Shown here: piece by piece, positions 1 to 5,963 of the stretch
Numbering within the stretch: the first letter of the stretch is position 1
Layout of the letters: every line of letters starts with the position of its first letter
Assembly: GCA_002730485.1 (NCBI GenBank)
Contig: PCAH01000198.1
Location: 1-7,591, forward strand
Direction: 5' to 3'
DNA from: Dehalococcoidia bacterium
Lineage (GTDB): Bacteria; Chloroflexota; Dehalococcoidia; UBA3495
DNA: 7,591 bases
Program-made: the position numbers and the translations under genes
Notes under the pieces: model-generated
The model's input: the letters and a program-made list of their open reading frames with translations, nothing else
What the model was told of the DNA's origin: nothing
Database searches by the model: none

Positions 1-109
1 CGACAACTACCGTTACAAACTCGGAGTGGGCAAGATCGAGAAGACCGGCGAGTCGCCCTACAAGAAATCGTTCGAGGAAATGAGCTTCGGCCGAAGGGAC
101 ATCGCATGA
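1..109 (+). CDS. C-terminal end of an unrecognised protein (5' part outside window)
   Basis: An open frame enters the window in phase 2 and ends at TGA 107-109, giving 35 residues that begin DNYRYKLGVG and end SFGRRDIA. The tail is charged and Lys/Arg-rich, with no membrane segment and no cysteines. It is too short to assign to a family and I do not recognise it. The next gene starts about 80 bp downstream on the same strand. No hairpin with a T-tract is visible after the stop, so read-through into the lipoprotein gene is possible. Confidence 0.55.
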   Translation, partial: DNYRYKLGVGKIEKTGESPYKKSFEEMSFGRRDIA

Positions 110-191
110 TTGGATTTGCTGTTGCGAGAGTCGACCATCGTTGAAGGATTCTTAATTGCATCGGCATTTAGAAATAGAAATGAGACAGATT

Positions 192-617
192 ATGATAACT
201 AAACGTATATGGATTGGTGTGACCCGAAGCTTGTGTGTTGCTGCGGGATTGGCTGTCGCCTTGCCGGTTTTTTTGGCTGGCTGTGCGCAGGGTAATGACC
301 ACGCCCATGATCACGATCATTCACATGCGAGCCATGTGTTTGCCATCTGCAATGATTGCGGGGAGATCAAGGGCTCGGACAAGTGCTGCAAACCGGAGGG
401 GCGTGAGAAATGTCCGGATTGCGGCCTGTTTAAGGACTCGCCCGGCTGTTGCAAACTTCCCAAGGATGCGACTGGACCGGTGGCTCTTTGCACCGATTGC
501 GGAGAGATCAAGGGCTCGGACAAATGCTGCAAGGAAGAGGGGCGTGAAAAATGCCCGGACTGTGGCATGTTTAAGGGTTCCCCAGGGTGTTGCAAACTTC
601 CCAAGGCTGAGAAGTAG
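192..617 (+). CDS. Small lipoprotein with His-rich linker and four Cys-rich metal-binding-like motifs
   Basis: The 141-residue product has a basic start (MITKRIW), a hydrophobic stretch and the lipobox LAGC, so Cys31 should be lipidated and the protein anchored to a membrane facing the periplasm. Six His lie at residues 37-48. Then come two near-identical 39-residue units (53-91 and 100-138), each holding two copies of C-x2-C-G-x2-K-x-S-x2-C-C-K, starting at residues 53, 74, 100 and 121. That gives 16 cysteines besides the lipidated one. The density of paired Cys plus His suggests binding of zinc, copper or another soft metal, or a redox role; this is inference. I recall similar CxxCGxxKGSxxCC repeats in hypothetical proteins of planctomycetes and verrucomicrobia, but know of no function. 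Start choice: ATG 192 gives a normal lipoprotein signal; ATG 180 and TTG 156 are in frame alternatives, and none has a strong ribosome binding site. A terminator follows, so it probably ends its transcript. Confidence 0.85.
   Translation: MITKRIWIGVTRSLCVAAGLAVALPVFLAGCAQGNDHAHDHDHSHASHVFAICNDCGEIKGSDKCCKPEGREKCPDCGLFKDSPGCCKLPKDATGPVALCTDCGEIKGSDKCCKEEGREKCPDCGMFKGSPGCCKLPKAEK
348..605 (+). repeat. Tandem 117-bp coding repeat, two copies, 141-bp period
   Basis: Copy 1 is 348-464 and copy 2 is 489-605, separated by a 24-bp spacer. At protein level 35 of 39 residues agree; at DNA level I count about 17 differences in 117 positions, most of them silent. This pattern suggests an internal duplication that is old enough to have drifted but is kept under protein-level selection. 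Each copy is itself a pair of related half-units. Confidence 0.9.
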
Positions 618-642
618 AGATTGGGAACCAGTAGTAAATTGC

Positions 643-675
643 ACGGGTAGCCTTGCGGGGGCTGCCCGTTTTTTT
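643..675 (+). terminator. Intrinsic terminator after the Cys-rich lipoprotein gene
   Basis: A 10-bp stem pairs 643-652 (ACGGGTAGCC) with 660-669 (GGCTGCCCGT) with one G-T wobble, a 7-nt loop, and a run of seven T at 669-675. It begins 26 bp after the lipoprotein stop codon. It separates the lipoprotein transcript from the prepilin-like gene, and its position shows that the TTG at 653, inside the loop, is not the start of that gene. Confidence 0.9.
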
Positions 676-681
676 GTCCCA

Positions 682-731
682 GCTTCGAGGTTGCCTTGGC
701 CAAGAGCGGCCGATAGCTTTCCTTCTGTTCG
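682..731 (+). promoter_or_regulatory. Upstream element copy A (before prepilin-like gene)
   Basis: This stretch sits between the terminator and the start of the prepilin-like gene. It matches 3155-3206, which lies directly upstream of the PQQ-propeller gene. Identical blocks are GCTTC, GAGGTTGCCT (687-696), GCCGATAG (709-716) and GTTCG (727-731), with a pyrimidine-rich tract between the last two. About 33 of 46 aligned columns from GAGG onward agree. The two main blocks could be -35-like (TTGCCT) and -10-like (GATAGC) boxes with a 15-bp spacer, which is shorter than the usual 17. A promoter, leader or protein-binding site is inferred; function is unknown. Confidence 0.5.
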
Positions 732-733
732 CA

Positions 734-1564
734 ATGCCTGCAAAAGTATCCATGATGCGTCGGGTTCGCTTGGCCAAGGATGAGTTGGCGGCTTTCACTT
801 TGATTGAGTTGCTGGTGGTGGTGGCCATCATTGCTATCCTCGCCTCCATGCTGTTGCCCGCCTTGGCCAAGGCGAAGACCAGCGGCAAGAAGGCTGTGTG
901 CAATTCCAACATGAAGCAGATGGGCATCGCTGTCATGTTGTACGTGTCTGACAACGAATCCAAGTTTCCGGTCTACAGCAACGCCAACCGGCCGGCCCCC
1001 AATAATTCGCTGTATCAAAACGTCCGTCACTATGCGTGGGGGGACAACCGAAACCAGGTCAGCGGCTTTCGGAATAAGGCCAAGCGGCTGTTGACGCCCT
1101 ACATGGGTGAGTTCGTGCCTGAGTGCCCGCTGGATGAGGGGTACCAAGCCGGGTCGGGGCTGGAGTCCACGCTTTATACCAAGGGCAGTTTTTATGACGT
1201 GTACGGCAGCAGTTATGCGCTTCAGGCTTGCATTCTTGACAAGGCCAAGGGCAAAACGGTCTCGTCGCTTGGTGAGCCTTGGGGTTCCGGCCCCATCACG
1301 GAGGTGTTGTACAATTACACGCACGAAAACGTGCGGCAACCGTCCCAGCAGGTGATGGCTGGAGATTTCACCTTGATTTATGCCGACTATTTTATTTATG
1401 GCAAACCCCAGCACTTTATCCGCACGCAAATGCATCATTCTACTGATTTCGTCTGCAACATGTTGTTTGTCGATGGACATGTTGATGAGATTGAAATGGG
1501 GGGGCCACCCGACCATCTGGTCAATCCGGAGTACCGGATGGTCCGGCATGATTACGCCCGGTAA
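734..1564 (+). CDS. Prepilin-like protein with N-terminal cleavage/methylation domain (pseudopilin-like)
   Basis: The 276-residue product has a short charged leader, then the type IV prepilin signature [18 protein letters not shown]. Cleavage by prepilin peptidase is expected between Ala20 and Phe21, with the conserved Glu at 25 (position +5). The residue before the cut is Ala rather than the canonical Gly. The hydrophobic helix is followed by [10 protein letters not shown] and by [28 protein letters not shown] sequence, typical of the large paralogous pseudopilin-like family of Verrucomicrobia and Planctomycetes. The C-terminal end carries NMLFVDGHV (DGH at 247-249), the family's H-x-DG region. 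Such proteins are usually inner-membrane or surface-exported; individual roles are mostly unknown. ATG 734 was chosen because it directly follows the shared upstream element; ATG 752 or 755 would give a shorter, equally plausible leader. A TTG at 653 lies in the terminator loop and is rejected. The next gene starts 30 bp after the stop. Confidence 0.88.
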   Translation: MPAKVSMMRRVRLAKDELAAFTLIELLVVVAIIAILASMLLPALAKAKTSGKKAVCNSNMKQMGIAVMLYVSDNESKFPVYSNANRPAPNNSLYQNVRHYAWGDNRNQVSGFRNKAKRLLTPYMGEFVPECPLDEGYQAGSGLESTLYTKGSFYDVYGSSYALQACILDKAKGKTVSSLGEPWGSGPITEVLYNYTHENVRQPSQQVMAGDFTLIYADYFIYGKPQHFIRTQMHHSTDFVCNMLFVDGHVDEIEMGGPPDHLVNPEYRMVRHDYAR

Positions 1565-1594
1565 CGACGATCTGTTTCAGGCGGCACCGCTAAA

Positions 1595-3109
1595 ATGACA
1601 CACTTACTCTTGGCTTGTTTTATACTTGCGGCCGCCGTGTGCACTCAAGCGGCCTCGGACGATCCGAGTGCACCAGCTGCTTTGGATATCGGAAACCGGC
1701 GCGAACTTTTTGTTGATCACCATTTGGTGGATGCACTTGAGGGGGAGGCGCGCCAAGTTCTTCACCACCCCGTTCCCCGCGAAGTCGTTCTCGTGAGTGA
1801 TCGCCCGTGGGAGGGCAACGGCCTGAACTACGTCACGGTGTTTCAGGATGGTGACCTGTACAAAATGTATTACCGCGGGGGGGAATACGATCGTGGGGTT
1901 ACGTCTATGCACGAGCAGGTCTATTGTCTGGCCACCAGCCGAGATGGCATTCACTGGGAACGTCCGAGTCTCGGACTCGTGGAGTTCGGCGGATCGAAGG
2001 ACAACAACATCCTGCTATCAGAAAAAGACAAGGCGCTGGGTTACATCTGCCACAACTTCAGCCCGTTTCTGGATGCAAACCCCGACGTATCCAACTCAGA
2101 ACGATACAAGGCGGTTGGGGGCGGGCCGCTGATTGCCTTGGTTTCGGCGGACGGCGTCCACTGGAGGAAAGCGACTGATACCCCGATCATCGCCAAGGGC
2201 GCCTTCGACTCCCAGAACCTTGCCTTTTGGGATTCGGTGCGGGGTGAATATCGCGCCTACCACCGTCAGTTCAGGAACGGGCGCGATGTTATGACTGAAA
2301 CCTCCACGCACTTCGCCTCGGGTTGGACCGAGCCGGTTTTTTTGGAGTATTCACCAGGGCGGGGAGGCGAGTTGTACACGAACCAAATCACCCCATACAA
2401 GCGGGCGCCCCATATTTTTCTTGGCTTTCCGACGCGGTACGAGGACAGGGGGCTGAATCCCGCCACGCGACATTTGCCCCAGTGGGACTATCGCCAGTTG
2501 CGCAGCAAAGTCTCTCGCCGCGAAGGCACCGCCGTGACTGAGGGGCTTTTCATGTCCAGCAGGGATGGTGCCCACTTTCATGTATTTCAAGAGGCATTCA
2601 TCCGTCCGGGTTTGAGAACGCGGGACAGTTGGTTCTATGGGGATAATTACCAGAACAACGGGCTGGTGGTCACCCGGTCAACTCTCGCGGAGGATGCCCC
2701 CGATGAACTTTCAATGTATCTCACTGAGTCGACACTGCAGAACGGCAAGCCGGCCAAGCTTCGCCGCTACACGATTCGCATGGATGGATTTGTTTCCATC
2801 AATGCCCCCATGAAGGGTGGGCGGGTTATCTCCAAGCCAATCCGTTTTTCCGGCAGCCAACTGTCATTAAACTTCTCCAGCTCGGCCCGGGGCGGAGTGC
2901 GTGTGGGCCTGACAAATCTGCAGGGCAAGCCTCTGCCCGGCTATTCGCTGGAGGACTGTCCATGGATTTATGGGGACTTCCTTGACAGGGTTGTGGAGTG
3001 GATTCAATCGGGCGAAATCACGGACGACCTTGGCTCCATTGCAGGGCAGCCGGTCAAGCTGGTGTTCGAGATGAAGGACGCTGACCTGTTTTCGTTTAAG
3101 TTCAACTGA
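1595..3109 (+). CDS. Secreted five-bladed beta-propeller, glycoside hydrolase (GH32/43-like) family protein
   Basis: The 504-residue product begins with a Sec-type signal peptide (hydrophobic 4-16, probable cut near Ala19-Ala20), so it should be periplasmic or extracellular. The mature start, around residues 36-60, reads RRELFVDHHLVDALEG...LHHPVP, which I recognise from secreted glycosidase-like proteins of planctomycetes and verrucomicrobia. Blade-type motifs S-x-D-G-x-H-W/F recur near residues 115-121, 184-190 and 322-328, as in sialidase- and GH32/43-like propellers. The C-terminal part (about 410-504) looks like the accessory beta-sandwich of these proteins, with GVRVGLTNLQGKPLPGY, LEDC and KDADLFSFKF. 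A carbohydrate-active role is likely, but I cannot identify the substrate or confirm the catalytic acids. It lies 30 bp after the prepilin-like gene with no terminator between, so the two are probably co-transcribed. No clear ribosome binding site precedes the ATG. Confidence 0.8.
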   Translation: MTHLLLACFILAAAVCTQAASDDPSAPAALDIGNRRELFVDHHLVDALEGEARQVLHHPVPREVVLVSDRPWEGNGLNYVTVFQDGDLYKMYYRGGEYDRGVTSMHEQVYCLATSRDGIHWERPSLGLVEFGGSKDNNILLSEKDKALGYICHNFSPFLDANPDVSNSERYKAVGGGPLIALVSADGVHWRKATDTPIIAKGAFDSQNLAFWDSVRGEYRAYHRQFRNGRDVMTETSTHFASGWTEPVFLEYSPGRGGELYTNQITPYKRAPHIFLGFPTRYEDRGLNPATRHLPQWDYRQLRSKVSRREGTAVTEGLFMSSRDGAHFHVFQEAFIRPGLRTRDSWFYGDNYQNNGLVVTRSTLAEDAPDELSMYLTESTLQNGKPAKLRRYTIRMDGFVSINAPMKGGRVISKPIRFSGSQLSLNFSSSARGGVRVGLTNLQGKPLPGYSLEDCPWIYGDFLDRVVEWIQSGEITDDLGSIAGQPVKLVFEMKDADLFSFKFN

Positions 3110-3154
3110 ATAACCACGGACTCAGGTTCGTCCGCAACACGCCTGCGCTTGGCT

Positions 3155-3206
3155 GCTTCTGAGGTTGCCTCGACCGAGCTCAGCCGATAGTTTTTTTCGC
3201 CGTTCG
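3155..3206 (+). promoter_or_regulatory. Upstream element copy B (before PQQ-propeller gene)
   Basis: This is the second copy of the element at 682-731. GAGGTTGCCT lies at 3161-3170, GCCGATAG at 3183-3190, a run of seven T at 3191-3197, and GTTCG at 3202-3206, six bases before the ATG at 3213. The distance between the two conserved blocks (12 nt) is the same in both copies. Copy B alone can form CTGAG (3159-3163) with CTCAG (3179-3183), which copy A cannot, so a conserved RNA hairpin is not supported. A shared promoter or regulator site is the simplest reading. The rest of the 3110-3212 gap holds no visible terminator. Confidence 0.5.
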
Positions 3207-3212
3207 AGAATT

Positions 3213-4445
3213 ATGAGAAAACTGATTAGCACAACACTGTTCATTGCCTTCGCCCTTGGCCTGCAAGCCGGCGATTGGCCGCAATGGCGTGGTCCGGACC
3301 GCGACGGCGTCAGCCGCGAGACTGGCCTGCTGCAAACTTGGCCAACCGGGGGGCCAAAACGTGTCTGGTTGAGCCGTGACATCGGTCTTGGCTACTCGGC
3401 GCCGGTGCTGGCCAACGGCATGTTGTTCATTCTGGGTACCAAGGATGGTACGGAGCAGTTGTTCGCCAAGGAAGCCAAGAGCGGCAAGACGGTGTGGGCG
3501 GCTGAGTTGGGAGGCATCTTTACCAACACCTGGGGCGACGGCCCACGGGGCTCTGCCACGGTGGATGGGGATAAGGTTTATGCGTTGGGCGCAAACGGCG
3601 GCTTGGTTTGTGCGAGCATAGCAGATGGCAAAGTTGACTGGCGTGTCGGACTGGCCGACGACCTTGGGGGGGGAACCCCCAAATGGGGCTACACCGAATC
3701 AATTCTCATCGACGGCAATCACGTCATCTGCACGCCTGGTGGTGACAAAGGCACACTGGCGCTTCTCGACAAGGCCACCGGCAAAGTTAAGTGGCGTAGC
3801 AGCGACTGGACCGACGAGGCACAGTACGTCTCCGTCATCGCGGTGGATCACAACGGCCAGCGACAATACGTTCAGCTCACGCAAAAAACGTTGGCTGGTG
3901 TTTCCGCTGAGGATGGAAAAGTTCTGTGGCGAAACGCTTGGCGCGGACGCACGGCTGTTGTTCCCACTCCGATCTTTCATGACGGGCAGGTATACATCAG
4001 CTCGGGCTACGGTGTCGGTTGCCGGAAGATCACCATCGGGGCAGACAACAAGGTTGTTCAAGACTACCACAACCGGAATATAAAGAACCAACACGGTGGA
4101 GTCCTGCTGCACGACGGGCATCTTTACGGCTACTCCGATGGTCGGGGGTGGACCTGCCAAAATTTCAACAATGGCGAGGTGGTTTGGGATTCAAAAGAGT
4201 TTGGCAAAGGGTGCGTGTCTTATGCTGACAACCGACTGTATTGCGTGGAGGAAAGCTCGGGCAAAGTGGCCCTTGCCGAGGCCAGCACCTCGGGCTGGAA
4301 GGAACATGGTCAATTCAAACTTGATCCACAAACCGAGCTGCGCAAACCGGCCGGTCGGGTTTGGACGCATCCGGTTGTCGCCAATGGTGTGCTGTATCTG
4401 CGCGACCAAGAATTGCTCTTTGCCTTCGACATCAAGGCCAACTAG
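3213..4445 (+). CDS. Secreted PQQ-like beta-propeller repeat protein
   Basis: The 410-residue product has a signal peptide (MRKLISTTLFIAFALGLQAG), with cleavage expected near residues 18-20, and the mature end opens DWPQWRGPDRDGVS, the hallmark of secreted PQQ-like/BamB-like propeller proteins abundant in Planctomycetes and Verrucomicrobia. Blade motifs of the form D/A-x-x-G-K-x-x-W recur near residues 88-95, 136-143, 187-194, 231-239 and in the segment NFNNGEVVW. These form the tryptophan-docked blades of the fold. Most members have no proven cofactor or substrate; scaffold, sugar-dehydrogenase-like or sensor roles are all possible, and I see nothing that proves PQQ binding. ATG 3213 is chosen over a TTG at 3165 because it yields a proper signal peptide and follows the shared upstream element. 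The 3' end converges on the minus-strand Tat gene with a 9-bp gap and no terminator. Confidence 0.85.
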   Translation: MRKLISTTLFIAFALGLQAGDWPQWRGPDRDGVSRETGLLQTWPTGGPKRVWLSRDIGLGYSAPVLANGMLFILGTKDGTEQLFAKEAKSGKTVWAAELGGIFTNTWGDGPRGSATVDGDKVYALGANGGLVCASIADGKVDWRVGLADDLGGGTPKWGYTESILIDGNHVICTPGGDKGTLALLDKATGKVKWRSSDWTDEAQYVSVIAVDHNGQRQYVQLTQKTLAGVSAEDGKVLWRNAWRGRTAVVPTPIFHDGQVYISSGYGVGCRKITIGADNKVVQDYHNRNIKNQHGGVLLHDGHLYGYSDGRGWTCQNFNNGEVVWDSKEFGKGCVSYADNRLYCVEESSGKVALAEASTSGWKEHGQFKLDPQTELRKPAGRVWTHPVVANGVLYLRDQELLFAFDIKAN

Positions 4446-4454
4446 AGCCCCCGT

Positions 4455-4691
4455 TCACCGGTTCGGGTGCTGTTCCCTGAATTGATAAGCCTTGGGTAGT
4501 TTGCAACCGGAGGCGAATTCGACGCAGTCGTCGCACGTGTAGAGGCGAATGCAATTCGGATCGTCCTCCAGCCGACGGGCCTTAAGGGTCTGGGCGGTGG
4601 CGTAGGCGGCCATGCCTCCCAGCGCCAAAAGGCGTACCCCGCCAGTGAAGAGGTCACGGCGTCTGGTTTTTGTTGGTTCGCCTTCTTTCAT
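4455..4691 (-). CDS. Small Tat-signal protein with four cysteines
   Basis: The 78-residue product starts with a charged segment, then TRRRDLF (twin-arginine motif, residues 9-15), a hydrophobic h-region (about 17-33) and a short mature tail. Tat export implies folding, often with a cofactor, before transport; the segment could also stay as a membrane anchor. The tail holds Cys47, Cys53, Cys56 and Cys63 in the pattern C-x5-C-x2-C-x6-C, followed by KLPKA. Four such cysteines could hold an iron-sulfur cluster or a metal; this is inference. I recall similar short Tat proteins ending in C..F..GC.LPKA next to ferredoxin genes in planctomycetes and relatives, without a known function. It starts 3 bp after the NHL gene's stop codon and has no own ribosome binding site, so translational coupling to that gene is likely. 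Confidence 0.75.
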   Translation of the reverse strand: MKEGEPTKTRRRDLFTGGVRLLALGGMAAYATAQTLKARRLEDDPNCIRLYTCDDCVEFASGCKLPKAYQFREQHPNR

Positions 4692-4694
4692 GGG

Positions 4695-5744
4695 TCAGGT
4701 TTGCTGCTTCGGGGTGAACGTTCGCACGGTCTTCCGGTAGGGGTCCAACGCCAGAACGTCTCCCTGCGGGTTGATAGTCACATCGAAACCGGCCCCGATG
4801 GTGCAGTCCTCGCAGGCTTTCCGTGCCAACTCCTTGTCTTCCACAAGCGTGTCCGGCCCTGCCACGGCACCAAGGAATTCTCCGTCACCGGTGAAGTGAT
4901 TGATGCGGGCCAATCCTTTTTCACTGGTGATGAAGTCGCCGTCCGGGGTTAGGGTGAAATAGACCGGGTTGCAGCAACCACAGAACCGTCCGATCTTCAT
5001 TCCCGGTTGACCCCACGCAGACTGGAACCGTCCATCAAGCGTGTAGGTTTCAATCTGGAGTCTGCCGGTGTCGGCCACGCGCAAACGGCCGTCTGGCGCG
5101 ATGGCCAAGTCGAAATAAGGACTCGGCACGGCGAAGCCAGGATTGTTTTTTTCTGCATCTTTTTTTCCGAAGCGAAAACGCACCTCACCGGTTGACCTGT
5201 CGCAAACGATCACTTCGCGGTTGCCAGCATCGGCGAGGAAAATCGAGTCGCCCTGTGTTGCGATGGCGGTGAGGTAGGTTCGTTTGCCAAGCCGCGGTCC
5301 TTGTGATTTTTTACCGCCGGCGTGGTCGTAAATCTCGATCCGGTCGGACAGACCGACGAACAATTCATCCTCACCTGCCACATGAATGCAGTGTGTTGGT
5401 CGTTCAAGGGCGATTTCAGTTTCTACCGTCCCGCTCGCGCTAAAAAATTTCACTTTTTGGTCGCCGGCAACAAGCACGTGTCCGTTTGCGGTGGCCTCCA
5501 ATCGCTTGACGCGATTCAAACCGGTCTCAAATTCACCTGCGGGCCGGTACTTTAGGATGGCCGGGTCGGTTTTTTCGAACTCACTGACATCGTACTCGAA
5601 CCGATTCCCGTCCGAAACTGGAGTGGGTTTGCGGACCGCGTCCGGCCCTTGGAATTTGCGCGCCAGCCAGCCAAGGGCACCTCCTGCGCCGACCAAGCCG
5701 GCTCCGATAAACCCTCGTCGCCCCAGATGTTCCTTATTGGCCAT
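4695..5744 (-). CDS. Tat-exported NHL-repeat beta-propeller protein with CGCCNP motif
   Basis: The 349-residue product begins MANKEHLGRRGFIGAGLVGAG: twin arginines at 9-10 followed by Phe12 and a Gly/Ala-rich hydrophobic stretch, a good Tat signal or anchor. From about residue 60 onward it has repeated strands of NHL type, such as IFLADAGNREVIVCD (168-182), LAIAPDGRLRVADTGRLQI (213-231) and FTLTPDGDFITSEKGLARI (263-281), as in six-bladed NHL propellers. Unusual for NHL proteins are CGCCNP at 255-260 and CEDC at 311-314, which together could form a metal or cluster site or disulfides. NHL propellers usually bind ligands or partner proteins; here a role as a partner of the neighbouring small Cys protein and of the ferredoxin-like and PQQ-like proteins is inferred. 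No Shine-Dalgarno sequence is seen before the ATG at 5744. A possible promoter lies at 5765-5793. Confidence 0.82.
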   Translation of the reverse strand: MANKEHLGRRGFIGAGLVGAGGALGWLARKFQGPDAVRKPTPVSDGNRFEYDVSEFEKTDPAILKYRPAGEFETGLNRVKRLEATANGHVLVAGDQKVKFFSASGTVETEIALERPTHCIHVAGEDELFVGLSDRIEIYDHAGGKKSQGPRLGKRTYLTAIATQGDSIFLADAGNREVIVCDRSTGEVRFRFGKKDAEKNNPGFAVPSPYFDLAIAPDGRLRVADTGRLQIETYTLDGRFQSAWGQPGMKIGRFCGCCNPVYFTLTPDGDFITSEKGLARINHFTGDGEFLGAVAGPDTLVEDKELARKACEDCTIGAGFDVTINPQGDVLALDPYRKTVRTFTPKQQT

Positions 5745-5955
5745 AATTCGTAGACGCGGTTTTTATTCTTGTCTGCATGACCCTTTTTTGCAAGCATTTT
5801 CTTTCGACTGTAGCGCTTGATTAATAAGGTTTTTCGTGGGTTGTACAGTAGATTTTGGGCAAATTCGGTTTAGTTTTTAATTGACGACTCATTCTTGCAG
5901 GTCCGTTTTTGCATGATATCGTAACTTGTGAGCATGGGAGGAAGTATGGTGACTG
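5745..5955. other. Divergent intergenic region, AT-rich
   Basis: This 211-bp gap separates the two divergent transcription units and is clearly richer in A/T than the genes around it. It should hold the promoters for both directions. For the minus direction I can propose boxes (listed separately). For the plus direction I find no convincing -35/-10 pair; TTGCAG (5895-5900) with TATCGT (5917-5922), 16 bp apart, is the best and is weak. I see no RNA gene, no riboswitch-like structure and no copy of the element found at 682 and 3155. Confidence 0.6.
5765..5793 (-). promoter_or_regulatory. Possible promoter for the NHL / small Tat gene pair
   Basis: Read on the minus strand, TTGCAA (5793-5788) and AAGAAT (5770-5765) are 17 bp apart, a fair match to a housekeeping -35/-10 pair. 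The start of transcription would fall near 5758, leaving a leader of only about 14 nt before the ATG at 5744. That fits the lack of a ribosome binding site there. It is a pattern match only, in AT-rich DNA. Confidence 0.3.
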
Positions 5956-5963
5956 GTGAGTGA
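5936..5963 (+). promoter_or_regulatory. Ribosome binding site with overlapping 5-codon minicistron
   Basis: GGGAGGAAG at 5936-5944 is a strong Shine-Dalgarno sequence. It is ideally spaced for the ATG at 5946, which opens a frame of only five codons (M-V-T-G-E) ending at TGA 5961-5963. The real gene's GTG start at 5956 lies inside this minicistron in another frame, 11 nt after the Shine-Dalgarno sequence. Ribosomes may therefore reach the GTG directly or by re-initiation. Confidence 0.45.

Noticed and set aside
110..191. Promoter or terminator between the first fragment and the lipoprotein gene
   Set aside because: No hairpin with T-tract and no convincing -35/-10 pair could be found, so none is called.
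653..733. N-terminal extension of the prepilin-like gene from TTG 653
   Set aside because: The TTG lies in the loop of the intrinsic terminator and the extension would place 27 extra residues before the prepilin leader.
317..1549. A 410-codon open frame on the minus strand across the lipoprotein and prepilin-like genes
   Set aside because: It is antisense to two well-supported genes and its repeated segments are just the reverse reading of the Cys-repeat DNA; no domain or signal is visible.
3151..3197. Possible terminator: GGCTG (3151-3155) with CAGCC (3181-3185) before a run of T
   Set aside because: The loop would be 25 nt, the stem only 5 bp and it is not next to the T-run; the same bases are better explained as the shared upstream element.
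3664..3682. 7-bp inverted repeat TTGGGGG / CCCCCAA with a 5-nt loop
   Set aside because: It lies inside the secreted PQQ gene, lacks a T-tract, and encodes the ordinary segment DLGGGTPK without a frame break; probably chance from Gly and Pro codons.
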